Shown here: one piece after another, positions 36,735-45,575 of the stretch
How positions within the stretch are numbered: position 1 is the first letter of the stretch
Layout: the number at the start of each line of letters is the position of its first letter
NCBI GenBank assembly: GCA_903865745.1
Contig: CAIPKV010000084.1
Location: 1-64,000 of the forward strand
Direction: 5' to 3'
Source: an uncultured Verrucomicrobia subdivision 3 bacterium
Lineage (GTDB): Bacteria > Verrucomicrobiota > Verrucomicrobiia > Limisphaerales > UBA11358
Length of the DNA stretch: 64,000 nt
Translations under genes and position numbers: made by a program
Notes under the pieces: generated by a model
What the model saw: only the letters and a program-made list of their open reading frames with translations
What the model was told of the DNA's origin: nothing
Databases searched by the model: none

Positions 36735-37622
36735 GTGAAATTTATCCGTGACATCTACGCCGCTGGGCAGACGACCGATCAGCCTGTCATTTCCTTAGAA
36801 TTTTTCCCGCCCAAGACTGAAGAGGGTGATTGCGTCCTGTTTGAAAAACAACTGCCAGCCCTGCTCGCCACGCGCCCGGATTTTTGTTCCGTCACTTATG
36901 GTGCCGGCGGCAGCACCCGCGACAAGACACTGATGATTGTGGATCGCCTTCAGCGCGAGCATGGCCTCACAACGCTGGCGCACCTCACCTGTGTCAACCA
37001 CACCCGCGATGAAGTCCGCAGCCTGCTGGAAAAAATCCGCGCGCTTGGTTGCAAAAATATTCTCGCATTGCGAGGCGACCCACCTGGCGGCGGCGAATTC
37101 AAAGCCACACCCGGCGGCTTTGAATATTCCGCAGAGCTCGTAAAATTCATTGGCGAACTGGGCGATTTTTCGGTGGGCGTTGCAGGCTTCCCCGAAGGGC
37201 ATATTGCCTGTCACTCCGGTAAGCACGCGGATTGGCAGCACTTGAAAGAAAAAGTCGAAGCGGGTGCGGATTTTGTGGTTACCCAATTATTTTTCAACAA
37301 CGCGGACTATTTTGAATTCCGTGATTATCTCACGCAGAAACTAGGTGTAAGCGTGCCGATTGTGCCGGGCATTGTGGCTATCGTGAGCGCGACGCAGATT
37401 GTTAAGTTCACGCAAATGTGCGGCGCAAAAATTCCGCCAGCGCTGCGGACGAAGCTTGAAGAGATTGGCACCGACGACGACGCAGCCCTGAAGTTCGGCA
37501 TCGAATACGCCACGCGCCAGTGCCAGGAACTACTACAAGCCGGTGTACCCGGCCTGCATTTTTACACGCTTAACAAGGCTCACTCCACCGTTGAGGTCGT
37601 GAAAAATCTCGGGCTGGCCTGA
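36735..37622 (+). CDS. metF: Methylenetetrahydrofolate reductase
   Basis: FAD enzyme of 295 residues that reduces 5,10-methylene-THF to 5-methyl-THF for methionine synthesis. Key segments are SLEFFPPKTEEGD with the catalytic Glu, FCSVTYGAGGSTRD, LRGDPPGGG, GVAGFPEGH and DFVVTQLFFNN. The open frame reaches back to 36663 but would begin inside the porin terminator. The GTG at 36735 (MKFIRDIYAAG) gives the usual family N-terminus and is preferred. It stands alone, with convergent mlaD behind it. Confidence 0.94.
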   Translation: MKFIRDIYAAGQTTDQPVISLEFFPPKTEEGDCVLFEKQLPALLATRPDFCSVTYGAGGSTRDKTLMIVDRLQREHGLTTLAHLTCVNHTRDEVRSLLEKIRALGCKNILALRGDPPGGGEFKATPGGFEYSAELVKFIGELGDFSVGVAGFPEGHIACHSGKHADWQHLKEKVEAGADFVVTQLFFNNADYFEFRDYLTQKLGVSVPIVPGIVAIVSATQIVKFTQMCGAKIPPALRTKLEEIGTDDDAALKFGIEYATRQCQELLQAGVPGLHFYTLNKAHSTVEVVKNLGLA

Positions 37623-37689
37623 AATGTAAGTAAGAATGATGAAGTAAATCCGGAGTCATCTGATTTCATCCCTAACAATTTCCCGTCGT

Positions 37690-38643
37690 TTACAGCCCGA
37701 CCTGGTTTGCCATGATGCCGATGACACTCAGCGGACCCGTATCTTCCAGTCCATCCGCTGCCTTGTCGAGCTTCTGAAGTGAAAGCTTCGCGTTCTTCAG
37801 GAAATCCTGGTCGTTCACCAGCTTGCCTACCGTGCCCTGACCCTGATTTACTTTGATCAGGATGGATTCAAGATTAGTCATCGAGGCCGTCGTGGAGCGA
37901 TAGAGTGTCTCATCCGTCAGCAACTTTCCAATCGTGCCCTGTCCAGCGCTCACGTTGCTCACCACGGCGCGAACCGAGGTGGCTGTGTCCTGTAGATTGC
38001 TTACGGTCGATAGCGCGGTGTTGTAAAGGGTGTCGTCATAGATCAATTTTCCGACCGTGCCCTGCCCGGCCGCAATTTGACTTGTGACATTTTTCACGTT
38101 CGCGATGGTCGCGGTAATGGGCGCACTGTTCTGCTTGATGAAGTCGGTGAGCGGCCCGAGCAGGTTGTCGATCTTGTCGCCGGTGAAGCTTTTGGTGAGG
38201 TTCTGAATCCCGCCGGCGGCGGCGTCTAACTTGGCCATGATGGCGCTCAAATCCGGTTGCTCTGCGGTCTCCAGCACCGCGCCCTCCTCGGCCTTGGGCG
38301 AACCTGGCGCGCCGAATGAGACGTTGACAAAATTCTGACCCATCAGGCCCGTAAATTTAATTATGGCTTTGCTGTCGGTTTTTACGCCGGCGTTGGGCTT
38401 GAGCTTCATCGTGACGCTGACTTTTTCATCGGCGAGCTCAATTTTTTCTACGCGACCAATCTCGACCCCGGCCATCTTAACCCGGTCGCCGACTTTCAAG
38501 TCCTGCACCGTGTCGAACAACGCACTTACATGGTAGCCACGGCTGAACAGGTCAGCGCTGCCGAGAGTTTCAATGATTAGGACAGTGGCGCATACGGTAA
38601 TGGCCACAAAAAAGCCGAGCTTGGTTTCGAGTGAGTTTTTCAT
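37690..38643 (-). CDS. mlaD: MlaD-family MCE substrate-binding protein
   Basis: Periplasmic, membrane-anchored component of the Mla phospholipid transporter, 317 residues. One N-terminal helix (residues 8-28) is followed by a single MCE domain (about 35-115, with VGDRVKMAGVEIGRV). The C-terminal part is amphipathic and has three ~45-residue repeats of the motif GQGTVGKL followed by DD/TDE/NDQ (residues ~190, 235 and 280), longer than the tail of E. coli MlaD. It overlaps mlaF by 4 bp. MlaB and MlaC genes are not adjacent. Confidence 0.92.
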   Translation of the reverse strand: MKNSLETKLGFFVAITVCATVLIIETLGSADLFSRGYHVSALFDTVQDLKVGDRVKMAGVEIGRVEKIELADEKVSVTMKLKPNAGVKTDSKAIIKFTGLMGQNFVNVSFGAPGSPKAEEGAVLETAEQPDLSAIMAKLDAAAGGIQNLTKSFTGDKIDNLLGPLTDFIKQNSAPITATIANVKNVTSQIAAGQGTVGKLIYDDTLYNTALSTVSNLQDTATSVRAVVSNVSAGQGTIGKLLTDETLYRSTTASMTNLESILIKVNQGQGTVGKLVNDQDFLKNAKLSLQKLDKAADGLEDTGPLSVIGIMANQVGL

Positions 38644-39416
38644 AGTCGGGGTTGTTTGTTGTCACGTTTAAAATCGGCGTTCAAAAATTCTTGGACGCGC
38701 GGGTCGTTAAAATTTTTCACAGTCTCCGGTGTGCCGACGGTGACAATTTGCCCGTCAATGATGACGGCGATGCGGTCGGCCACGCCGAACGCCAAATCCC
38801 GGTCGTGCGACACCACGAGGGAAGTGACGTGGATGCGACGATTCAGTTCGAGAATCTCATCACCGATGACTACGGCAGACAACGGATCCAGCTCGCTCGT
38901 CGGTTCATCGTAAAGAATTAGTTGCGGCTCAATAACCAGGGCGCGAGCGATGGCGGCGCGCTTTTTCATGCCGCCGGAAAGTTCGCTAGGCATCTTATCC
39001 ACGGCTTCTTTGAGGCCGACGTCTGCAAGTTTTTCTTCGACAATTTTTTTGATTTCACCGGCCGGCTTCAGCCGGTGTTCAGTCAGATATAGGCCGACAT
39101 TCTCCCCGACGGTGAGAGAATTTAGTAGTGCACCTGACTGAAAAACGAGGGCCATGCGATATTTGGCTGCGATTTCCGGCGTAGTCAACGGTTCGCTATT
39201 AATTAAAATTTCGCCCGCATCGGGCTCTTCCAAGCCGATGAGATGTTTGAGTAACACGCTTTTGCCGCTGCCGCTCGGCCCCATGATGACAAAGATTTCG
39301 CCGGGCTTCACCTCAATGTCCACGCCCTTGAGCACTTCCTGGTTGCCAAAGCTTTTGCGCAGACCGCGTACGACGAGGCCAACACCGGAATGATGATTGT
39401 TTTCGTTATCGCTCAT
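38640..39416 (-). CDS. mlaF: Mla phospholipid ABC transporter ATPase
   Basis: A 258-residue cytoplasmic ATPase. Walker A is GPSGSGKSVLLKHL, the signature LSGGMKKRAAIARA, Walker B LILYDEPTSELDP, and the switch His is in VVSHDRD. The KSFGNQEVLKGVD opening is typical of MlaF. It powers lipid movement between inner and outer membrane together with MlaE and MlaD. Overlaps of 4 bp with both neighbours show strict co-translation. Confidence 0.95.
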   Translation of the reverse strand: MSDNENNHHSGVGLVVRGLRKSFGNQEVLKGVDIEVKPGEIFVIMGPSGSGKSVLLKHLIGLEEPDAGEILINSEPLTTPEIAAKYRMALVFQSGALLNSLTVGENVGLYLTEHRLKPAGEIKKIVEEKLADVGLKEAVDKMPSELSGGMKKRAAIARALVIEPQLILYDEPTSELDPLSAVVIGDEILELNRRIHVTSLVVSHDRDLAFGVADRIAVIIDGQIVTVGTPETVKNFNDPRVQEFLNADFKRDNKQPRL

Positions 39417-40150
39417 TTCAAAAGGAAGCGAGTGAGTATGTAGTCAAAAATCACAATGAGCACGATGGAATTCACTACGGCCTTCGTGACCGAACGGCCG
39501 ATGCCCCTCGGTCCACCGATGGTCACCAGCCCCTGATGGCAAGACACGGTGCCGATGATGACAGCGAAACAAAAGCTTTTGAAGACCCCGTTTGCTACGT
39601 CCTTCAAATCTACGATGTCCCGCAGGTCGGCAAAGAAAACGCGAAAGGGGATTTCCATGCGGTGGTTCAAATCCGCCACCACCGCGCCGCCAAACCAGCC
39701 GACAAGCACGGAAAACACTACAAGCATCGGCAGCGCGATGGAGATGGCCAGCAGGCGCGGCAGGACGAGGTAATGGATTGGGTTGATGTTCATCGTGCGC
39801 AATGCGTCAATTTCCTGATACACCCGCATCGAGCCAATTTCGGCCGCCATCGCCGAACCGATGCGACCAGCAATCAAGATGGCCATCATAACGGGTGCAA
39901 GTTCCTTGGCGATGGCGATACCGACGACGCCGCCGACGGCGTTAGGTAAACTGCGTTCCACCAGCACTGGTCCGGTTTGTAAAGCGATGACCGCACCAAT
40001 GAAAAAAGACAGTACGCAGACCATTAGCAGGCTGGCGTTGCCAATTTCAAAAAACTGGTCAAAGATTTTATCACGCTGGCGCCATGCCTGTGGCATGGCC
40101 AGCAGCGTACGCCAGAACAATAGGACGATTTCTCCGATGTTCTCAAACAT
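39413..40150 (-). CDS. mlaE: Mla phospholipid ABC transporter permease
   Basis: A 245-residue inner-membrane permease of the MlaE/YrbE family, with five to six hydrophobic segments and the conserved region AKELAPVMMAILIAGRIGSAMAAEIGSM, which contacts the ATPase. The C-terminal helix ends FDYILTRFLLK. It is part of the mlaE-mlaF-mlaD unit and begins 15 bp after the aromatic-repeat protein gene, so that gene is probably in the same transcript. Confidence 0.95.
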   Translation of the reverse strand: MFENIGEIVLLFWRTLLAMPQAWRQRDKIFDQFFEIGNASLLMVCVLSFFIGAVIALQTGPVLVERSLPNAVGGVVGIAIAKELAPVMMAILIAGRIGSAMAAEIGSMRVYQEIDALRTMNINPIHYLVLPRLLAISIALPMLVVFSVLVGWFGGAVVADLNHRMEIPFRVFFADLRDIVDLKDVANGVFKSFCFAVIIGTVSCHQGLVTIGGPRGIGRSVTKAVVNSIVLIVIFDYILTRFLLK

Positions 40151-40165
40151 GATACAAGCGCGTTC

Positions 40166-41653
40166 TCATTGGGCGGCGGTTTTGGACACGGTCAAATAAA
40201 ACAGCTTTGTCCGTTGGTTTTCCCCGTCACATTGATACTGGAAAAGGCCGAACAGGAGCGAGACTTTTTTATGTGCCGGGGCGGTCTCGCGGCGATATAA
40301 GTTCCAAATCAACGACTCGCTGGCCGCGCCAGACTTCGGGTTCTTCTCCGCGCGCCAGAGCGACCAAAGCGGGGACCAGTTACGTTCGATGCCGGAATTT
40401 TCAGGCACGGCGGGCTCGACTGGTGCGAGGACTTGGAGTTGCTCGTTGCCGTTGAAATCGCGGTGCCAGGTGAAAAACGGCCACATATCCACGCGTTGTT
40501 TCCAGATGCCGGTCTGGGTACTTTTCTCGAGGGTGTTTTCGTAAAGATAAAAAGCGACGCGCGTTCGCTTAAGGTCGAGCGGATCAGAATGGGTGCGGCG
40601 GAATGTGTAGATTGGCCAGAGATAAAAATCGCTTTCAAGAGTGTCATTGTGAGACTGCCCAAAAATCGGAAACACGCGCGAAGTGGTCTTGCCTTCGCCG
40701 CGTGCAAATATCACGACCGGCCACGGCATCTGCCATTCTTGGTATTTTTTCTCACGATTGTCCATCCAGGTAAACAGCGGCCAGATAACGGTCGTGGAAT
40801 CCAACTTTGGCGAGCGGATGTAGGTGTAGAGCGGAATGCTGGCGCGGAATTTTTCGGGATTGTCTGTGCCAATACCATTGTTGTGTTTTAAGTGCAGTGG
40901 CCAGAGATAAAACGAGCGTTTGTAGCCCCCCACCGTTTCGATGTCGCCAAAGCCGTTAGTACGGAGCGTGACGATTTTTTGCTCGGTGCCTACCAGCGGC
41001 CAGACATGCCAGCCGTGCATTCCGTCGCCATGGCGGACGTCGCCAAATGGATAAAGATAATTATCTGTGACGACATCCTTCTTCCGCGTCTCGCTGTAAA
41101 AAGGGAACATCACAAAATGAATCTGGTCGCGCGAAAGCCGGTTTTTGATAGTGCCGTAGAATGGAAAGTACGCAGTGTAGTCCAAGTTCGTATCAGTTTT
41201 CGAGCGCTGCGAAAAATAAAAAGGAAAAATCGTGTGGCGGGTTTTGTCGGCGGCGGTCGGTTCCTGCCCGCCGGAAAAGCTGAGGAGTTGGAAAAGTTGC
41301 CAGCGCCATTCCTGGCCGTACTGGACGCGTGTTAGTAGTGGGTACAAAAAATCACGATTAGTGTAGGCGACCGACGGATTACCGACCTTCGAAAAAAAAG
41401 GCGGGAACGCGAATATGTTTTCGTCCTCGGTTTTCTGAGAATAATAAAATGGTCCAGCTGCCTCTGTGCGTTGACCCGCTTCCAACGTGAGGTTGAAGTG
41501 GTCAAAAAGAAATCCGAAGCTGTTTGTTTCGCTGGCCGTCGCGGTATTGCAAAAAATTCCAAGAGCACATGCCAGCATCTGCAACAAACGGTAACAGCGG
41601 CTATTGACGGGGTCGGCTGCCGTCGTTATCGTTATTTTTGACTGGAATATCAT
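40166..41653 (-). CDS. Exported aromatic-repeat protein linked to the Mla operon
   Basis: A 495-residue protein of unrecognised family. A hydrophobic signal-like stretch (LLQMLACALGIFCNTATAS, residues ~24-42) suggests export, and an inner Met at residue 26 is an alternative start. The rest is built of roughly 25-35-residue units, each centred on an aromatic-Pro-aromatic core such as FPFYF, FPFYG, FPFYS, YPFGD, WPLVG, WPLHL, WPLFT, WPVVI, FPIFG, WPIYT and WPFFT. This regular alternation suggests a repeated beta-hairpin or barrel-like structure at the outer membrane. Its place between an RND/MMPL exporter and mlaEFD suggests lipid traffic or envelope integrity. Confidence 0.72.
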   Translation of the reverse strand: MIFQSKITITTAADPVNSRCYRLLQMLACALGIFCNTATASETNSFGFLFDHFNLTLEAGQRTEAAGPFYYSQKTEDENIFAFPPFFSKVGNPSVAYTNRDFLYPLLTRVQYGQEWRWQLFQLLSFSGGQEPTAADKTRHTIFPFYFSQRSKTDTNLDYTAYFPFYGTIKNRLSRDQIHFVMFPFYSETRKKDVVTDNYLYPFGDVRHGDGMHGWHVWPLVGTEQKIVTLRTNGFGDIETVGGYKRSFYLWPLHLKHNNGIGTDNPEKFRASIPLYTYIRSPKLDSTTVIWPLFTWMDNREKKYQEWQMPWPVVIFARGEGKTTSRVFPIFGQSHNDTLESDFYLWPIYTFRRTHSDPLDLKRTRVAFYLYENTLEKSTQTGIWKQRVDMWPFFTWHRDFNGNEQLQVLAPVEPAVPENSGIERNWSPLWSLWRAEKNPKSGAASESLIWNLYRRETAPAHKKVSLLFGLFQYQCDGENQRTKLFYLTVSKTAAQ

Positions 41654-41711
41654 TTATTTAACTAAAATCTCGGCTTATTTAACATTGAGATTGACTTTAT
41701 CAGTTTATCAC

Positions 41712-44513
41712 TTAAATTCGCTTTAATTGAGGTTTTTGCCTCGGTTCCTCCTGACCCGGTGTTGGTGATGCGTTGCCAGCATCGGGTTTTTTATTTTCCA
41801 CCAAAGGTTTCCGGCGGCTCATCAAATTCAACAGTGCGGGTAAAAATGTCAGAGCCGCAATCATACACATCGCTATGCCTACTGACATGATGTACCCGAG
41901 GCTGTGGATGCCGCGATGCTGGGCAAGTATGAGACTGCCGAAACCCGCGATGGCCGTCAATCCCGATACGAGCACCGCTTTACCTGTGCTACGCGCTAAT
42001 ATTCCCGGTGTGCGCTCCTCGGCGTAGCGGTTTAGGATGTGAATACCGTTTGTGACGCCGATGCCGATAACCAGAGGGAGCGTCATGATATTCGCCGGAT
42101 TGAATGGCACGGAATTCCAGCCCATCAGTCCGACCAGCCATAAGGTTCCCAGTCCGACCGGAATCAAAGCCAAGAATACCGCCAGCAAGCTGCGGAAATG
42201 GAAAAACACCATGAGCGCAATTGCCCCAAGAGAATACCACGCCGCTGTGATGTAGCTGTCCTTCAGCAAGGTTGTGTATTCGAGCAACTGAACTGGCGTA
42301 CCGGTGATGTTTGGAAGGTTGGTATCTTGCGGATCCAGTTCGCGCCGCAGAGTTGTAACAAATTCCTTCTGGTTGTCATGCTGCCAGACATTTTTCTTCG
42401 GATAGACTTGCAGCAGAAACTTTCCGGTCACGCCCACGAACCGGTCGCGTAATGCCGTCGGCAGATCTTCAATTCTCAGCGGTGCGGTATCGTCCTGTCT
42501 TTGCAACGTCTGGAACGTCGTGCGCAAATCGTCGAACAGCGCCTGCTGATACTCGGCGAGCTTTTCGCCGTGTTCAGCCAATACCGAGGCGTCACCCGCC
42601 AGCGTCGCACGGCGCAGTTCCAGAACGGTCTTTTGCAGCGACGCCAATTGCCGCGCCAGCGCGGGGTCGGTCTTATTAACTTCGTCGCGGGCGGCGCCGA
42701 GATAACCGGAAAAGGAATACAGCGTTCGCGTCAGCTCATAAATGTCCACTGCACGCATGTCTGGCGCGCTGAAATCGAGCGGCGCGACTTCGGCTTTGAT
42801 GTCGGAAATCAGCTGTAGCTTTGCGCCTTGGTCCTGATGCAGGAAGCCGGCGATAGATTCCACGTCCGCAACCACATTGGTGAGCGAGCGGAGTTTTTTC
42901 TCCAGCCGGACCGCCTCGTCAAGGTTATCCGCCACCACCGCGCCGTATAGTACCGACTTATCCGCTGAATCAATTAGCTTCTGTTCATAAACCACCGCTG
43001 GCAGGCCCGTGCTCTGCATGTTCAGCAGATTGTAGTCAAAAAATACTTTGCGCGCCTCAAACGTTGCCGCCACGCTGACCATCACAATTACCAGCGTCAC
43101 CATGACCGGTCGTTCCAGCCAGAACCGTTCAATACGCGCGCGCCGGTCATCCTCGTGGATTTGGTGGTCCAGCACGTTTTGTTTTCCGCGCAGCAGCATC
43201 ACTGGTAAAATTGTCAGCATGGGAATCAGGCAGATCATCAGGCCGCCGCCGCAGATGACGCCCATTTCTTGTATGCCTTTGAAATGAGTGAAGGCCATCG
43301 CCACGAATGCCCCCGCCGTCGTCAATGCGCCGGTGAAAATCCCCTGGCCCGTGAACACCATCGCCTTGGTCAGTGCCTCCACTTCCGTTTTGCCGTGGCG
43401 CAATTCCTCTTCGTAGCGGGTGATGAGATGCACACCAAAATCAATCGCCAGCCCGATGAGCATCGGCAGGAACGTGATGGTCAAAATGTTTAGGTGCCCC
43501 ACCGTCAACGTTGCAAACGCCAGCGTGTAGGCCAAGCCGAACAGCAGGCAAATAATGGCCTTAATGGGGCGCCCAGTCTCGTTGTAGCCGTAGATGAAAA
43601 TAATCGCGCACAATACCAGCGCCACCACGCCCGCCACCGTTGTGTCCTTCTGCGACTGCGCCATCTCATCGTGATCCAGCACTGGTTCGCCCGTGAGCCC
43701 GGCATTGACGCCGGTGACCTCCATCCGCGTCTGCTGCACCAATTCGCGGATGCGCTCGACCGCATCGTCGCTCAAGTCGTCGCTCGGCGCGTGGGCGGTA
43801 ACGAGGAAAATCTTTCCTTGATTGAATGTGATGTAGGTCCCTGCCGTCGCCTCGTCACCGGCGGCGAACAGGGCTGTCACGCCGGGAGATGGCGGTGTGC
43901 CGGGGCGTTCGAGGCAGTCGTGCGCCTGCTGCAAAATGCGCTCCAGTGCGGGCAGCGATTTTATCAACGTATTGTTCTGGGCATTTTCTTCGCGCTTGGC
44001 CGTGCGGAACTGCGTGTTGACTAGCTCAAAAAATGAAATCAGGTTCGTCGTCCGCGAAAATTTATCGATGAACGGTAAATCGCCCTTCAACGTATCGCGC
44101 AATTCGGCAAGGTCGTTTTCCGGCGCGAATAGCAGCGCCTTGTTGCCCATCATCGCCAGGTCACCTTTATAAAAAACATCCTTGAAGAGGTTCGTCTCCG
44201 CCTCCAGCCGCGCGCCAAGCCGCTCGACGAACTGCCGGTTTTTTTCCACGTTCTCGCTTTCCACCACTACGACGAGATCGTCCTGCTGCGGAAATTCTTT
44301 TTGGAATTCGAGATAGTTGTGGTGGTAGCGCTGATTGCCGCCGACGAGATTATCGCGGTTCGTATCGAACTGGAGATATTTGACGGTGATTCCGATGCTC
44401 AGGAAGAACAGCACCAGCTGCGGCCAGAAGAACCAGTGCGGCCGGCGGATGATCGCCGCCGTGAGCCGGCCCAGCACTCGCGCCAGGAAACTGTCTGGGC
44501 TCAACGCCTTCAT
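41712..44513 (-). CDS. MMPL/RND-family lipid exporter (HpnN-like)
   Basis: Inner-membrane protein of 933 residues with two homologous halves. Each has one N-terminal helix, a large periplasmic loop and a block of five further helices (sterol-sensing-like region; GLAIDFGVHLITRYEEE in half one, GIGVTNGIHILNRYAEE in half two). This matches MMPL/HpnN exporters that move hopanoids or other lipids, without outer-membrane partners. The C-terminus is a short Pro/Lys-rich tail. It begins 6 bp after ybjQ and is followed by the aromatic-repeat protein and mlaEFD, making a five- or six-gene envelope-lipid cluster. Confidence 0.88.
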   Translation of the reverse strand: MKALSPDSFLARVLGRLTAAIIRRPHWFFWPQLVLFFLSIGITVKYLQFDTNRDNLVGGNQRYHHNYLEFQKEFPQQDDLVVVVESENVEKNRQFVERLGARLEAETNLFKDVFYKGDLAMMGNKALLFAPENDLAELRDTLKGDLPFIDKFSRTTNLISFFELVNTQFRTAKREENAQNNTLIKSLPALERILQQAHDCLERPGTPPSPGVTALFAAGDEATAGTYITFNQGKIFLVTAHAPSDDLSDDAVERIRELVQQTRMEVTGVNAGLTGEPVLDHDEMAQSQKDTTVAGVVALVLCAIIFIYGYNETGRPIKAIICLLFGLAYTLAFATLTVGHLNILTITFLPMLIGLAIDFGVHLITRYEEELRHGKTEVEALTKAMVFTGQGIFTGALTTAGAFVAMAFTHFKGIQEMGVICGGGLMICLIPMLTILPVMLLRGKQNVLDHQIHEDDRRARIERFWLERPVMVTLVIVMVSVAATFEARKVFFDYNLLNMQSTGLPAVVYEQKLIDSADKSVLYGAVVADNLDEAVRLEKKLRSLTNVVADVESIAGFLHQDQGAKLQLISDIKAEVAPLDFSAPDMRAVDIYELTRTLYSFSGYLGAARDEVNKTDPALARQLASLQKTVLELRRATLAGDASVLAEHGEKLAEYQQALFDDLRTTFQTLQRQDDTAPLRIEDLPTALRDRFVGVTGKFLLQVYPKKNVWQHDNQKEFVTTLRRELDPQDTNLPNITGTPVQLLEYTTLLKDSYITAAWYSLGAIALMVFFHFRSLLAVFLALIPVGLGTLWLVGLMGWNSVPFNPANIMTLPLVIGIGVTNGIHILNRYAEERTPGILARSTGKAVLVSGLTAIAGFGSLILAQHRGIHSLGYIMSVGIAMCMIAALTFLPALLNLMSRRKPLVENKKPDAGNASPTPGQEEPRQKPQLKRI

Positions 44514-44519
44514 CGTGCC

Positions 44520-44855
44520 TTAAGCTTTTTCCACAAATACCGCCGTACCGTAGCACAGCACCTCGGTGATGCTCGGCGCGATTTCCGTGGCGTCGTAACG
44601 GACACCGATGACGGCATTCGCACCGAGCTGGCCGGCGTGCGTGAGCATGAGGTTGAACGTGTCCTCGCGGGCGCGCTCGCAGAGGTTCGTATAGATGGAA
44701 ATATTACCGCCGAAGATGGACTGAATGCTCGCGCCAAAATTGCCGATGACCGAGCGCGACCGGACCATGATGCCGCGCACCACACCAAAGGATTTGGTGA
44801 TGCGGTAACCCGGCAGCTCGAAAGCCGTGGTCGTGAGGGGATGGGTCTGATCCAT
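44520..44855 (-). CDS. YbjQ/UPF0145-family protein
   Basis: About 111 residues. The start at 44855 ([19 protein letters not shown]) is preferred over 44891, because the family begins near the TT...PGY region. The typical core is [28 protein letters not shown] followed by [15 protein letters not shown]. The family forms small pentameric rings of unknown role, sometimes described as heavy-metal binding. It is the gene directly upstream of the MMPL exporter and directly downstream of array B. Confidence 0.9.
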   Translation of the reverse strand: MDQTHPLTTTAFELPGYRITKSFGVVRGIMVRSRSVIGNFGASIQSIFGGNISIYTNLCERAREDTFNLMLTHAGQLGANAVIGVRYDATEIAPSITEVLCYGTAVFVEKA

Positions 44856-44954
44856 AAGGCAGTGATTGAACACGACTGGCCGCGTCCACAAAAGTCAAAA
44901 CTTGCACAGCCTAACCCCGGGGCCGGACGGAAGCGTGTCCAGCCGGCGGAGAAA

Positions 44955-45122
44955 AGGTCTCGGCTGGGAGTGAATCAGGAGTGGCTGACAGTCTATCAGC
45001 CGTGGCTGGTTCTCTCTCAGGCATGGCTCGTTCACTTCCAGCCGACCAAACTTCAGGGCCAGCCAAGGGTATTTCTCTCCGACCTTAAGATATTTACCTC
45101 TCAACCTCAGCCATTTGTGCAA
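44955..45122. repeat. Array B: about eight tandem 21-bp units
   Basis: Units of exactly 21 bp with a CAGCC anchor at the start, TGGCT at positions 7-11 and a TTCTCT-like end, abutting without spacers. Five of the eight begin CAG. Conservation fades at both ends (44955-44975 and 45081-45122). On the minus strand the units read in frame as a seven-residue pattern around xQPxLxx for about 70 codons, but nothing marks this as a gene. The array occupies the gap between the DUF2007 gene and ybjQ, both on the minus strand. Confidence 0.75.
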
Positions 45123-45152
45123 AAACCGTCCGGAAACCGGTTTGGAGGCAGG

Positions 45153-45362
45153 TCAAAGCTCGTCTTCACGCTCGGCGTAGAAAAGCTGGTAGGCGCGGTC
45201 GTAATCTGCCACCGGCACGAAGACTTGGGCGGGGCGGTTCAGGTCGCCTTCGTCCGACTGCGAGGCGTCCACGAACGCCTGCGTGGCGGCGATGCCGTGC
45301 CGATCCAACATCGTGACGAGCATCTCGGCGTTGACCAGCGGGCCGGTGTAAAACAGTTTCAC
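45153..45362 (-). CDS. DUF2007-family small protein
   Basis: A 69-residue protein resembling the DUF2007/putative signal-transducing family: MKLFYTGPLVNAEMLVTMLD, then a GIAATQAFVDAS strand and VFVPVADYDRAYQLF. Its fold is ferredoxin-like with an acidic C-terminus (EREDEL). It is the first gene of the minus-strand envelope cluster, separated from ybjQ by array B. Its function is not established. Confidence 0.8.
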   Translation of the reverse strand: MKLFYTGPLVNAEMLVTMLDRHGIAATQAFVDASQSDEGDLNRPAQVFVPVADYDRAYQLFYAEREDEL

Positions 45363-45431
45363 GCTGATAGTGTGACACGGATTCCACCGATTTTCACGGA
45401 TTCAATACAGAAGAGTAAGCTCGCGTTTAGG

Positions 45432-45460
45432 CTTGACGGGCATTGCGGAAATAGCTAACT
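45432..45460 (+). promoter_or_regulatory. Candidate sigma-70 promoter for nusA
   Basis: TTGACG and TAACTT with a 17-bp spacer, giving a leader of about 110 nt before the nusA ATG. The -35 is near consensus and the -10 is weak. Confidence 0.4.
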
Positions 45461-45502
45461 TCCAAAAACAAAGCGGTTTAATTGCTGGCTCACCAGCGTG
45501 CG

Positions 45503-45535
45503 AAAGTCGGAGACACAAGTCTTTCCGGCTTTTTT
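45503..45535 (+). terminator. Intrinsic terminator in the nusA leader (possible attenuator)
   Basis: A 9-bp stem (AAAGTCGGA with TCCGGCTTT, one G-T wobble) is topped by a 3-bp GAC/GTC extension across a TT bulge and followed by a T6 run. It lies 41 bp before the nusA ATG on the same strand. No plus-strand gene lies upstream to be terminated. A small hairpin, GCTGG-CTCA-CCAGC at 45484-45497, precedes it. Confidence 0.65.
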
Positions 45536-45575
45536 GTTCGCCGGATGCCGCCGAGATGAGCGCTTTTAATCAGTT

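Noticed and set aside
45374-45400. Short repeat CACGGATTC...CACGGATTC before nusA
   Set aside because: Two imperfect copies only. This kind of word recurs widely in environmental genomes and shows no array structure here.
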